DNA of 64,000 nucleotides, from assembly GCA_964020085.1 (NCBI GenBank), contig OZ026603.1, positions 6,870,046-6,934,045 of the forward strand. Direction: 5' to 3'. The notes below the pieces were generated by a model, which was not told where the DNA came from, ran no database searches, and saw nothing but the letters and a program-made list of their open reading frames with translations. Source of the stretch: Micromussa lordhowensis (Eukaryota; Cnidaria; Anthozoa; Scleractinia; Lobophylliidae). Position 1 is the stretch's first letter. Every line of letters starts with the position of its first letter. This document shows, piece by piece, positions 11,797-24,012 of the stretch. Made by a program: the position numbers and the translations under genes.

Positions 11797-14700
11797 GGAA
11801 ATTTTAGTTACAACATGATGGCATTGGCGCCAGGGTGTTTTTTCTGGCCTTCTTTTTGCAGTAGTTTCCCCTGGTCCCAACTTTGCAGAATTTCAGAAAA
11901 CGCGCGCTGGGGGTCCCCTTGGCAAATTTGACATAGCTCGGCTTCACGGGCACTTTAAGAGGCGCGGTTTGCAGCAAAATGTTCTGCTAGGTTGGCACTT
12001 GAAGGAAATTTAAGTTGGAACATGATGGCATTGGCGCCAGGGTGTTTTTTCTGGCCTTCTTTTTGCAGTAGTTTCCCCTGGTCCCAACTTTGCAGAATTT
12101 CAGAAAACGCGCGCTGGGGGTCCCCTTGGCAAATTTGACATAGCTCGGCTTCACGGGCACTTTAAGAGGCGCGGTTTGCAGCAAAATGTTCTGCTGGGTT
12201 GGAACTTCAAGGAAATTTTAGTTAGAACATGATGGCATTGGCGCCAGGGTGTTTTTTCTGGCCCTCTTTTTGCAGTAGTTTCCCCTGGTCCCAACTTTGC
12301 AGAATTTCAGAAAACGCGCGCTGGGGGTCCCCCTGGCAAATTTGACATAGCTCGGCTTCACGGGCACTTTAAGAGGCGCGGTTTGCAGCAAAATGTTCTC
12401 TTAGGTTGGCACTTGAAGGAAATCCTAGTTAGAACATGATGGCATTGGCGCCAGGGTGCTTTTTCTGGCCTTCTTTTTGCAGTAGTTTCCCCTGGTCCCA
12501 ACTTTGCAGAATTTCAGAAAACGCGCGCTGGGGGTCCCCTTGGCAAATTTGACATAGCTCGGCTTCACGGGCACTTTAAGAGGCGCGGTTTGCAGCAAAA
12601 TGTTCTGCTAGGTTGGCACTTTAAGGAAATCCTAGTTAGAACATGATGACATTGGCGCAAGGGTGTTTTTTTTGGCCTTCTTTTTGCAGTAGTTTCCCCT
12701 GGTCCCAACTTTGCAGAATTTCAGAAAACGCGCGCTGGGGGTCCCCTTGGCAAATTTGACATAGCTCGGCTTCACGGGCACTTTAAGAGGCGCGGTTTGC
12801 AGCAAAATGTTCTGCTAGGTTGGCACTTCAAGGAAATCTTAGTTAGAACATGATGGCATTGGCGCCAGGGTGTTTTTTCTGGCCTTCTTTTTGCAGTAGT
12901 TTCCCCTGGTCCCAACTTTGCAGAATTTCAGAAAACGCGCGCTGGGGGTCCCCTTGGCAAATTTGACATAGCTCGGCTTCACGGGCACTTTAAGAGGCGC
13001 GGTTTGCAGCAAAATGTTCTGCTAGGTTGGCACTTGAAGGAAATTTTAGTTAGAACATGATGGCATTGGCGCCAGGGTGTTTTTTCTGGCCTTCTTTTTG
13101 CAGTAGTTTCCCCTGGTCCCAACTTTGCAGAATTTCAGAAAACGCGCGCTGGGGGTCCCCTTGGCAAATTTGACATAGCTCGGCTTCACGGGCACTTTAA
13201 GAGGCGCGGTTTGCAGCAAAAATGTTCTGCTAGGTTGGCACTTCAAGGAAATCCTAGTTAGAACATGATGGCATTAGCGCCAGAGTGTTTTTTCTGGCCT
13301 TCTTTTTGCAGTAGTTTCCCCTGGTCCCAACTTTGCAGAATTTCAGAAAACGCGCGCTGGGGGTCCCCTTGGCAAATTTGACATAGCTCGGGTTCACGGG
13401 CACTTTAAGAGGCGCGGTTTGCAGCAAAATGTTCTGCTAGGTTGGCACTTCAAGGAAGTTCTAGTTAAAACATGATGGCATTGGCGCCAGGGTGTTTTTT
13501 CTTGCCTCCTTTTTGCAGTAGTTTCCCCTGGTCCCAACTTTGCAGAATTTCAGAAAACGCGCGCTGGGGGTCCCCTTGGCAAATTTGACATAGCTCGGCT
13601 TCACGGGCACTTTAAGAGACGCAGTTTGCAGCAAAATGTTCTGCTTGGTTGGCACTTTAAGGAAATCCTAGTTAAAACATGATGGCATTGGCGCCAGGGT
13701 GTTTTTTCTGGCCTTCTTTTTGCAGTAGTTTCCCCTGGTCCCAACTTTGCAGAATTTCAGAAAACGCGCGCTGGGGGTCCCCTTGGCAAATTTGACATAG
13801 CTGGGCTTCACGGGCACTTTAAGAGACGCGGTTTGCAGCAAAATGTTCTGCTTGGTTGGCACTTTAAGGAAATCCTAGTTAGAACATGATGGCATTGGCG
13901 CCAGGGTGTTTTTTCTGGCCTTCTTTTTGCAGTAGTTTCCCCTGGTCCCAACTTTGCAGAATTTCAGAAAACGCGCGCTGGGGGTCCCCTTGGCAAATTT
14001 GACATAGCTCGGCTTCACGGGCACTTTAAGAGGTGCGGTTTGCAGCAAAATGTTCTGCTAGGTTGGCACTTTAAGGAAATCTTAGTTAGAACATGATGGC
14101 ATTGGCGCCAAAGTGTTTTTTTAAGCCTTCTTTTTGCAGTAGTTTCCCCTGGTCCCAACTTTGCAGAATTTCAGAAAACGCGCGCTGGGGGTTCCCTTGG
14201 CAAATTTGCCATAGCTCGGCTTCACGGGCACTTTAAGAGGCGCGGTTTGCAGCAAAATGTTCTGCTAGGTTGGCACTTGAAGGAAATCGTAGTTAGAACA
14301 TAATGGCATTGGCGCCAGAGTGTTTTTTCTGGCCTTCTTTTTGCAGTAGTTTCCCCTGGTCCCAACTTTGCAGAATTTCAGAAAACGCGCGCTGGGGGTC
14401 CCCTTGGCAAATTTGCCATAGCTCGGCTTCACGGGCACTTTAAGAGGCGCGGTTTGCAGCAAAATTTTTTGCTGGGTTGGCACTTTAAGGAAATTCTAGT
14501 TAAAACATGATGGCATTGGCGCCAGGGTGTTTTTTTTGGCCTTCTTTTTGCAGTAGTTTCCCCTGGTCCCAACTTTGCAGAATTTCAGAAAACGCGCGCT
14601 GGGGGTCCCCTTGGAAAATTTGACATAGCTCGGCTTCACGGGCACTTTAAGAGGCGCGGTTTGCAGCAAAATGTTCTGCTACGTCGGCACTTCAAGGAAA

Positions 14701-16973
14701 TCCTAGTTAAAACATGATGGCATTGGCGCCAGGGTGTTTTTTCTGGCCTTCTTTTTGCAGTAGTTTCCCCTGGTCCCAACTTTGCAGAATTTCAGAAAAC
14801 GCGCGCTGGGGGTCCCCTTGGCAAATTTGCCATAGCTCGGCTTCACGGGCACTTTAAGAGGCGCGGTTTGCAGCAAAATGTTCTGCTAGGTTGGCACTTT
14901 AAGGAAATTTTAGTTAGAACATGATGGCATTGGCGCCAGGGTGTTTTTTCTGGCCTTCTTTTTGCAGTAGTTTCCCCTGGTCCCAACTTTGCAGAATTTC
15001 AGAAAACGCGCGCTGGGGGTCCCCTTGGCAAATTTGACATAGCTGGGCTTCACGGGCACTTTAAGAGACGCGGTTTGCAGCAAAATGTTCTGCTTGGTTG
15101 GCACTTTAAGGAAATCCTAGTTAGAACATGATGGCATTGGCGCCAGGGTGTTTTTTCTGGCCTTCTTTTTGCAGTAGTTTCCCCTGGTCCCAACTTTGCA
15201 GAATTTCAGAAAACGCGCGCTGGGGGTCCCCTTGGCAAATTTGACATAGCTCGGCTTCACGGGCACTTTAAGAGGTGCGGTTTGCAGCAAAATGTTCTGC
15301 TAGGTTGGCACTTTAAGGAAATCTTAGTTAGAACATGATGGCATTGGCGCCAAAGTGTTTTTTTAAGCCTTCTTTTTGCAGTAGTTTCCCCTGGTCCCAA
15401 CTTTGCAGAATTTCAGAAAACGCGCGCTGGGGGTTCCCTTGGCAAATTTGCCATAGCTCGGCTTCACGGGCACTTTAAGAGGCGCGGTTTGCAGCAAAAT
15501 GTTCTGCTAGGTTGGCACTTGAAGGAAATCGTAGTTAGAACATAATGGCATTGGCGCCAGAGTGTTTTTTCTGGCCTTCTTTTTGCAGTAGTTTCCCCTG
15601 GTCCCAACTTTGCAGAATTTCAGAAAACGCGCGCTGGGGGTCCCCTTGGCAAATTTGCCATAGCTCGGCTTCACGGGCACTTTAAGAGGCGCGGTTTGCA
15701 GCAAAATTTTTTGCTGGGTTGGCACTTTAAGGAAATTCTAGTTAAAACATGATGGCATTGGCGCCAGGGTTTTTTTTTTGGCCTTCTTTTTGCAGTAGTT
15801 TCCCCTGGTCCCAACTTTGCAGAATTTCAGAAAACGCGCGCTGGGGGTCCCCTTGGAAAATTTGACATAGCTCGGCTTCACGGGCACTTTAAGAGGCGCG
15901 GTTTGCAGCAAAATGTTCTGCTACGTCGGCACTTGAAGGAAATCCTAGTTAAAACATGATGGCATTGGCGCCAGGGTGTTTTTTCTGGCCTTCTTTTTGC
16001 AGTAGTTTCCCCTGGTCCCAACTTTGCAGAATTTCAGAAAACGCGCGCTGGGGGTCCCCTTGGCAAATTTGCCATAGCTCGGCTTCACGGGCACTTTAAG
16101 AGGCGCGGTTTGCAGCAAAATGTTCTGCTAGGTTGGCACTTTAAGGAAATTTTAGTTAGAACATGATGGCATTGGCGCCAGGGTGTTTTTTCTGGCCTTC
16201 TTTTTGCAGTAGTTTCCCCTGGTCCCAACTTTGCAGAATTTCAGAAAACGCGCGCTGGGGGTCCCCTTGGCAAATTTGCCATAGCTCGGCTTCACGGGCA
16301 CTTTAAGAGGCGCGGTTTGCAGCAAAATGTTTTGCTAGGTTGGCACTTTAAGGAAATTTTAGTTAAAACATGATGGCATTGGCGCCAGGGTGTTTTTTCT
16401 GGCCTTCTTTTTGCAGTAGTTTCCCCTGGTCCCAACTTTGCAGAATTTCAGAAAACGCGCGCTGGGGGTCCCCTTGGCAAATTTGACATAGCTCGGCTTC
16501 ACGGGCACTTTAAGAGGCACGGTTTGCAGCAAAATGTTCTGCTAGGTTGGCACTTTAAGGAAATCCTAGTTAGAACATGATGGCATTGGCGCCAGGGTGT
16601 TTTTTCTGGCCTTCTTTTTGCAGTAGTTTCCCCTGGTCCCAACTTTGCAGAATTTCAGAAAACGCGCGCTGGGGGTCCCCTTGGCAAATTTGACATAGCT
16701 CGGCTTCACGGGCACTTTAAGAGGCGCAGTTTGCAGCAAAATGTTCTGCTAGGTTGGCACTTCAAGGAAATTTTAGTTAGAACATGATGGCATTGGCGCC
16801 AGGGTGTTTTTTCTGGCCTTCTTTTTGCAGTAGTTTCCCCTGGTCCCAACTTTGCAGAATTTCAGAAAACGCGCGCTGGGGGTCCCCTTGGCAAATTTGA
16901 CATAGCTCGGCTTCACGGGCACTTTAAGAGGCGCGGTTTGCAGCAAAATGTTCTGCTAGGTTGGCACTTTTAA
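11797..16973. repeat. Block A (25 monomers, includes a nested 6-mer duplication)
   Basis: 11797-15033 matches 16974-20210 at offset 5177. Markers are ttacaac (about 11807), taagttggaac (12010), ggccctc with ttctctta (12261 and 12397), gtgctttttctgg (12457), ggcgcaagg (12654), a five-A run in gcaaaaatg (13216), attagcgccagag (13273), ggaagttctag (13454) with tcttgcctcc (13500), ctgggcttc plus gagacgcgg (13802) and ttttttaagcc (14128). After 15033 block A carries an extra 1242 bases relative to block B, from a tandem copy of six monomers; then 16145-about 16766 again matches B, at 20080-20700. Confidence 0.88.
13796..16279. repeat. Tandem duplication of a 6-monomer unit (2 x 1242 bp)
   Basis: Variants recur exactly 1242 bases (6 x 207) apart: ctggg/gagacgcgg at about 13802 and 15044, gaggtgcgg at 14031 and 15273, gtgtttttttaagcc at 14113 and 15355, cataatgg at 14299 and 15541, gcaaaattttttgctggg at 14459 and 15701, and gctacgtcggcac at 14679 and 15921. 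Seen differences are few: ttcaag against ttgaag (14692, 15934) and a T-run change near 15770. The monomer at 14903 is a recombinant: its left end matches the one at 16145 and its right part matches the one at 13661. Borders are uncertain by about 120 bases. Confidence 0.88.
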
Positions 16974-19900
16974 GAAAATTTTAGTTACAACATGATGGCA
17001 TTGGCGCCAGGGTGTTTTTTCTGGCCTTCTTTTTGCAGTAGTTTCCCCTGGTCCCAACTTTGCAGAATTTCAGAAAACGCGCGCTGGGGGTCCCCTTGGC
17101 AAATTTGACATAGCTCGGCTTCACGGGCACTTTAAGAGGCGCGGTTTGCAGCAAAATGTTCTGCTAGGTTGGCACTTGAAGGAAATTTAAGTTGGAACAT
17201 GATGGCATTGGCGCCAGGGTGTTTTTTCTGGCCTTCTTTTTGCAGTAGTTTCCCCTGGTCCCAACTTTGCAGAATTTCAGAAAACGCGCGCTGGGGGTCC
17301 CCTTGGCAAATTTGACATAGCTCGGCTTCACGGGCACTTTAAGAGGCGCGGTTTGCAGCAAAATGTTCTGCTGGGTTGGAACTTCAAGGAAATTTTAGTT
17401 AGAACATGATGGCATTGGCGCCAGGGTGTTTTTTCTGGCCCTCTTTTTGCAGTAGTTTCCCCTGGTCCCAACTTTGCAGAATTTCAGAAAACGCGCGCTG
17501 GGGGTCCCCCTGGCAAATTTGACATAGCTCGGCTTCACGGGCACTTTAAGAGGCGCGGTTTGCAGCAAAATGTTCTCTTAGGTTGGCACTTGAAGGAAAT
17601 CCTAGTTAGAACATGATGGCATTGGCGCCAGGGTGCTTTTTCTGGCCTTCTTTTTGCAGTAGTTTCCCCTGGTCCCAACTTTGCAGAATTTCAGAAAACG
17701 CGCGCTGGGGGTCCCCTTGGCAAATTTGACATAGCTCGGCTTCACGGGCACTTTAAGAGGCGCGGTTTGCAGCAAAATGTTCTGCTAGGTTGGCACTTTA
17801 AGGAAATCCTAGTTAGAACATGATGACATTGGCGCAAGGGTGTTTTTTTTGGCCTTCTTTTTGCAGTAGTTTCCCCTGGTCCCAACTTTGCAGAATTTCA
17901 GAAAACGCGCGCTGGGGGTCCCCTTGGCAAATTTGACATAGCTCGGCTTCACGGGCACTTTAAGAGGCGCGGTTTGCAGCAAAATGTTCTGCTAGGTTGG
18001 CACTTCAAGGAAATCTTAGTTAGAACATGATGGCATTGGCGCCAGGGTGTTTTTTCTGGCCTTCTTTTTGCAGTAGTTTCCCCTGGTCCCAACTTTGCAG
18101 AATTTCAGAAAACGCGCGCTGGGGGTCCCCTTGGCAAATTTGACATAGCTCGGCTTCACGGGCACTTTAAGAGGCGCGGTTTGCAGCAAAATGTTCTGCT
18201 AGGTTGGCACTTGAAGGAAATTTTAGTTAGAACATGATGGCATTGGCGCCAGGGTGTTTTTTCTGGCCTTCTTTTTGCAGTTTTTTCCCCTGGTCCCAAC
18301 TTTGCAGAATTTCAGAAAACGCGCGCTGGGGGTCCCCTTGGCAAATTTGACATAGCTCGGCTTCACGGGCACTTTAAGAGGCGCGGTTTGCAGCAAAAAT
18401 GTTCTGCTAGGTTGGCACTTCAAGGAAATCCTAGTTAGAACATGATGGCATTAGCGCCAGAGTGTTTTTTCTGGCCTTCTTTTTGCAGTAGTTTCCCCTG
18501 GTCCCAACTTTGCAGAATTTCAGAAAACGCGCGCTGGGGGTCCCCTTGGCAAATTTGACATAGCTCGGGTTCACGGGCACTTTAAGAGGCGCGGTTTGCA
18601 GCAAAATGTTCTGCTAGGTTGGCACTTCAAGGAAGTTCTAGTTAAAACATGATGGCATTGGCGCCAGGGTGTTTTTTCTTGCCTCCTTTTTGCAGTAGTT
18701 TCCCCTGGTCCCAACTTTGCAGAATTTCAGAAAACGCGCGCTGGGGGTCCCCTTGGCAAATTTGACATAGCTCGGCTTCACGGGCACTTTAAGAGACGCA
18801 GTTTGCAGCAAAATGTTCTGCTTGGTTGGCACTTTAAGGAAATCCTAGTTAAAACATGATGGCATTGGCGCCAGGGTGTTTTTTCTGGCCTTCTTTTTGC
18901 AGTAGTTTCCCCTGGTCCCAACTTTGCAGAATTTCAGAAAACGCGCGCTGGGGGTCCCCTTGGCAAATTTGACATAGCTGGGCTTCACGGGCACTTTAAG
19001 AGACGCGGTTTGCAGCAAAATGTTCTGCTTGGTTGGCACTTTAAGGAAATCCTAGTTAGAACATGATGGCATTGGCGCCAGGGTGTTTTTTCTGGCCTTC
19101 TTTTTGCAGTAGTTTCCCCTGGTCCCAACTTTGCAGAATTTCAGAAAACGCGCGCTGGGGGTCCCCTTGGCAAATTTGACATAGCTCGGCTTCACGGGCA
19201 CTTTAAGAGGTGCGGTTTGCAGCAAAATGTTCTGCTAGGTTGGCACTTTAAGGAAATCTTAGTTAGAACATGATGGCATTGGCGCCAAAGTGTTTTTTTA
19301 AGCCTTCTTTTTGCAGTAGTTTCCCCTGGTCCCAACTTTGCAGAATTTCAGAAAACGCGCGCTGGGGGTTCCCTTGGCAAATTTGCCATAGCTCGGCTTC
19401 ACGGGCACTTTAAGAGGCGCGGTTTGCAGCAAAATGTTCTGCTAGGTTGGCACTTGAAGGAAATCGTAGTTAGAACATAATGGCATTGGCGCCAGAGTGT
19501 TTTTTCTGGCCTTCTTTTTGCAGTAGTTTCCCCTGGTCCCAACTTTGCAGAATTTCAGAAAACGCGCGCTGGGGGTCCCCTTGGCAAATTTGCCATAGCT
19601 CGGCTTCACGGGCACTTTAAGAGGCGCGGTTTGCAGCAAAACTTTTTGCTGGGTTGGCACTTTAAGGAAATTCTAGTTAAAACATGATGGCATTGGCGCC
19701 AGGGTGTTTTTTTTGGCCTTCTTTTTGCAGTAGTTTCCCCTGGTCCCAACTTTGCAGAATTTCAGAAAACGCGCGCTGGGGGTCCCCTTGGAAAATTTGA
19801 CATAGCTCGGCTTCACGGGCACTTTAAGAGGCGCGGTTTGCAGCAAAATGTTCTGCTACGTCGGCACTTCAAGGAAATCCTAGTTAAAACATGATGGCAT

Positions 19901-21585
19901 TGGCGCCAGGGTGTTTTTTCTGGCCTTCTTTTTGCAGTAGTTTCCCCTGGTCCCAACTTTGCAGAATTTCAGAAAACGCGCGCTGGGGGTCCCCTTGGCA
20001 AATTTGCCATAGCTCGGCTTCACGGGCACTTTAAGAGGCGCGGTTTGCAGCAAAATGTTCTGCTAGGTTGGCACTTTAAGGAAATTTTAGTTAGAACATG
20101 ATGGCATTGGCGCCAGGGTGTTTTTTCTGGCCTTCTTTTTGCAGTAGTTTCCCCTGGTCCCAACTTTGCAGAATTTCAGAAAACGCGCGCTGGGGGTCCC
20201 CTTGGCAAATTTGCCATAGCTCGGCTTCACGGGCACTTTAAGAGGCGCGGTTTGCAGCAAAATGTTTTGCTAGGTTGGCACTTTAAGGAAATTTTAGTTA
20301 AAACATGATGGCATTGGCGCCAGGGTGTTTTTTCTGGCCTTCTTTTTGCAGTAGTTTCCCCTGGTCCCAACTTTGCAGAATTTCAGAAAACGCGCGCTGG
20401 GGGTCCCCTTGGCAAATTTGACATAGCTCGGCTTCACGGGCACTTTAAGAGGCACGGTTTGCAGCAAAATGTTCTGCTAGGTTGGCACTTCAAGGAAATC
20501 CTAGTTAGAACATGATGGCATTGGCGCCAGGGTGTTTTTTCTGGCCTTCTTTTTGCAGTAGTTTCCCCTGGTCCCAACTTTGCAGAATTTCAGAAAACGC
20601 GCGCTGGGGGTCCCCTTGGCAAATTTGACATAGCTCGGCTTCACGGGCACTTTAAGAGGCGCAGTTTGCAGCAAAATGTTCTGCTAGGTTGGCACTTCAA
20701 GGAAATTTTAGTTAGAACATGATGGCATTGGCGCCAGGGTGTTTTTTCTGGCCTTCTTTTTGCAGTAGTTTCCCCTGGTCCCAACTTTGCAGAATTTCAG
20801 AAAACGCGCGCTGGGGGTCCCCTTGGCAAATTTGACATAGCTCGGCTTCACGGGCACTTTAAGAGGCGCGGTTTGCAGCAAAATGTTCTGCTAGGTTGCA
20901 ACTTTAAGGAAATCCTACTTAGAACATGATGGCGTTGGCGCCAGGGTGTTTTTTCTGGCCTTCTTTTTGCAGTAGTTTCCCCTGGTCCCAACTTTGCAGA
21001 ATTTCAGAAAACGCGCGCTGGGGGTCCCCTTGGCAAATTTGACATAGCTCGGCTTCACGGGCACTTTAAGAGGCGCGGTTTGCAGCAAAATGTTTTGCTA
21101 GGTTGGCACTTGAAGGAAATTCTAGTTAGAACATGATGGCATTGGCGCCAGGGTGTTTTTTCTGGCCTTCTTTTTGCAGTAGTTTCCCCTGGTCCCAACT
21201 TTGCAGAATTTCAGAAAACGCGCGCTGGGGGTCCCCTTGGCAAATTTGACATAGCTCGGCTTCACGGGCACTTTAAGAGGCGCGGTTTGCAGCAAAATGT
21301 TTTGCTAGGTTGGCACTTGAAGGAAATCCTAGTTAGAACATGATGGCATTGGCGCCAGGGTGTTTTTTCTGGCCTTCTTTTTGCAGTAGTTTCCCCTGGT
21401 CCCAACTTTGCAGAATTTCAGAAAACGCGCGCTGGGGGTCCCCTTGGCAAATTTGACATAGCTCGGCTTCACGGGCACTTTAAGAGACGCGGTTTGCAGC
21501 AAAATGTTCTGCTAGGTTGGCACTTTAAGGAAATTTTAGTTAGAACATGATGGCATTGGCGCCAGGGTGTTTTTTCTGGCCTTCT
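16974..21585. repeat. Block B
   Basis: Begins with the same ttacaac monomer as block A, joined through an odd cacttttaagaaaa sequence near 16967 (one extra t and gg changed to ga), a candidate junction. It repeats the A markers at offset 5177 without A's 6-monomer insertion. Private changes include ttttttcccc replacing tagtttcccc near 18281 and caaaactttttgctggg near 19637. From about 18688 on, B is also the first copy of a 14-monomer tandem pair with C. The last monomer, at 21529, is chimeric: its right part is like the monomer at 18631. Confidence 0.85.
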
Positions 21586-24012
21586 TTTTGCAGTAGTTTC
21601 CCCTGGTCCCAACTTTGCAGAATTTCAGAAAACGCGCGCTGGGGGTCCCCTTGGCAAATTTGACATAGCTCGGCTTCACGGGCACTTTAAGAGACGCAGT
21701 TTGCAGCAAAATGTTCTGCTTGGTTGGCACTTTAAGGAAATCCTAGTTAAAACATGATGGCATTGGCGCCAGGGTGTTTTTTCTGGCCTTCTTTTTGCAG
21801 TAGTTTCCCCTGGTCCCAACTTTGCAGAATTTCAGAAAACGCGCGCTGGGGGTCCCCTTGGCAAATTTGACATAGCTGGGCTTCACGGGCACTTTAAGAG
21901 ACGCGGTTTGCAGCAAAATGTTCTGCTTGGTTGGCACTTTAAGGAAATCCTAGTTAGAACATGATGGCATTGGCGCCAGGGTGTTTTTTCTGGCCTTCTT
22001 TTTGCAGTAGTTTCCCCTGGTCCCAACTTTGCAGAATTTCAGAAAACGCGCGCTGGGGGTCCCCTTGGCAAATTTGCCATAGCTCGGCTTCACGGGCACT
22101 TTAAGAGGTGCGGTTTGCAGCAAAATGTTCTGCTAGGTTGGCACTTTAAGGAAATCTTAGTTAGAACATGATGGCATTGGCGCCAAAGTGTTTTTTTAAG
22201 CCTTCTTTTTGCAGTAGTTTCCCCTGGTCCCAACTTTGCAGAATTTCAGAAAACGCGCGCTGGGGGTTCCCTTGGCAAATTTGCCATAGCTCGGCTTCAC
22301 GGGCACTTTAAGAGGCGCGGTTTGCAGCAAAATGTTCTGCTAGGTTGGCACTTGAAGGAAATCGTAGTTAGAACATAATGGCATTGGCGCCAGAGTGTTT
22401 TTTCTGGCCTTCTTTTTGCAGTAGTTTCCCCTGGTCCCAACTTTGCAGAATTTCAGAAAACGCGCGCTGGGGGTCCCCTTGGCAAATTTGCCATAGCTCG
22501 GCTTCACGGGCACTTTAAGAGGCGCGGTTTGCAGCAAAATTTTTTGCTGGGTTGGCACTTTAAGGAAATTCTAGTTAAAACATGATGGCATTGGCGCCAG
22601 GGTGTTTTTTTTGGCCTTCTTTTTGCAGTAGTTTCCCCTGGTCCCAACTTTGCAGAATTTCAGAAAACGCGCGCTGGGGGTCCCCTTGGAAAATTTGACA
22701 TAGCTCGGCTTCACGGGCACTTTAAGAGGCGCGGTTTGCAGCAAAATGTTCTGCTACGTCGGCACTTCAAGGAAATCCTAGTTAAAACATGATGGCATTG
22801 GCGCCAGGGTGTTTTTTCTGGCCTTCTTTTTGCAGTAGTTTCCCCTGGTCCCAACTTTGCAGAATTTCAGAAAACGCGCGCTGGGGGTCCCCTTGGCAAA
22901 TTTGCCATAGCTCGGCTTCACGGGCACTTTAAGAGGCGCGGTTTGCAGCAAAATGTTCTGCTAGGTTGGCACTTTAAGGAAATTTTAGTTAAAACATGAT
23001 GGCATTGGCGCCAGGGTGTTTTTTCTGGCCTTCTTTTTGCAGTAGTTTCCCCTGGTCCCAACTTTGCAGAATTTCAGAAAACGCGCGCTGGGGGTCCCCT
23101 TGGCAAATTTGCCATAGCTCGGCTTCACGGGCACTTTAAGAGGCGCGGTTTGCAGCAAAATGTTTTGCTAGGTTGGCACTTTAAGGAAATTTTAGTTAAA
23201 ACATGATGGCATTGGCGCCAGGGTGTTTTTTCTGGCCTTTTTTTTGCAGTAGTTTCCCCTGGTCCCAACTTTGCAGAATTTCAGAAAACGCGCGCTGGGG
23301 GTCCCCTTGGCAAATTTGACATAGCTCGGCTTCACGGGCACTTTAAGAGGCACGGTTTGCAGCAAAATGTTCTGCTAGGTTGGCACTTCAAGGAAATCCT
23401 AGTTAGAACATGATGGCATTGGCGCCAGGGTGTTTTTTCTGGCCTTCTTTTTGCAGTAGTTTCCCCTGGTCCCAACTTTGCAGAATTTCAGAAAACGCGC
23501 GCTGGGGGTCCCCTTGGCAAATTTGACATAGCTCGGCTTCACGGGCACTTTAAGAGGCGCAGTTTGCAGCAAAATGTTCTGCTAGGTTGGCACTTCAAGG
23601 AAATTTTAGTTAGAACATGATGGCATTGGCGCCAGGGTGTTTTTTCTGGCCTTCTTTTTGCAGTAGTTTCCCCTGGTCCCAACTTTGCAGAATTTCAGAA
23701 AACGCGCGCTGGGGGTCCCCTTGGCAAATTTGACATAGCTCGGCTTCACGGGCACTTTAAGAGGCGCGGTTTGCAGCAAAATGTTCTGCTAGGTTGCAAC
23801 TTTAAGGAAATCCTACTTAGAACATGATGGCGTTGGCGCCAGGGTGTTTTTTCTGGCCTTCTTTTTGCAGTAGTTTCCCCTGGTCCCAACTTTGCAGAAT
23901 TTCAGAAAACGCGCGCTGGGGGTCCCCTTGGCAAATTTGACATAGCTCGGCTTCACGGGCACTTTAAGAGGCGCGGTTTGCAGCAAAATGTTTTGCTAGG
24001 TTGGCACTTGAA
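21586..24012. repeat. Block C, tandem 14-monomer copy of part of B
   Basis: Matches about 18688-21114 at an offset of 2898 bases (14 x 207). Shared markers are gagacgcag/gcttgg, ctgggcttc, ttttttaagcc, cataatgg, ttttttgctggg, gctacgtcgg, gaggcacgg, ggttgcaac and ctacttag/ggcgttgg (20908 against 23806). Differences seen: gccat against gacat near 22077, ttaaaac against ttagaac near 22990, tttttttt replacing ttcttttt near 23240 and tttttttgctggg against ctttttgctggg. A few substitutions over 2.4 kb make this older than the H pair. Confidence 0.88.
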
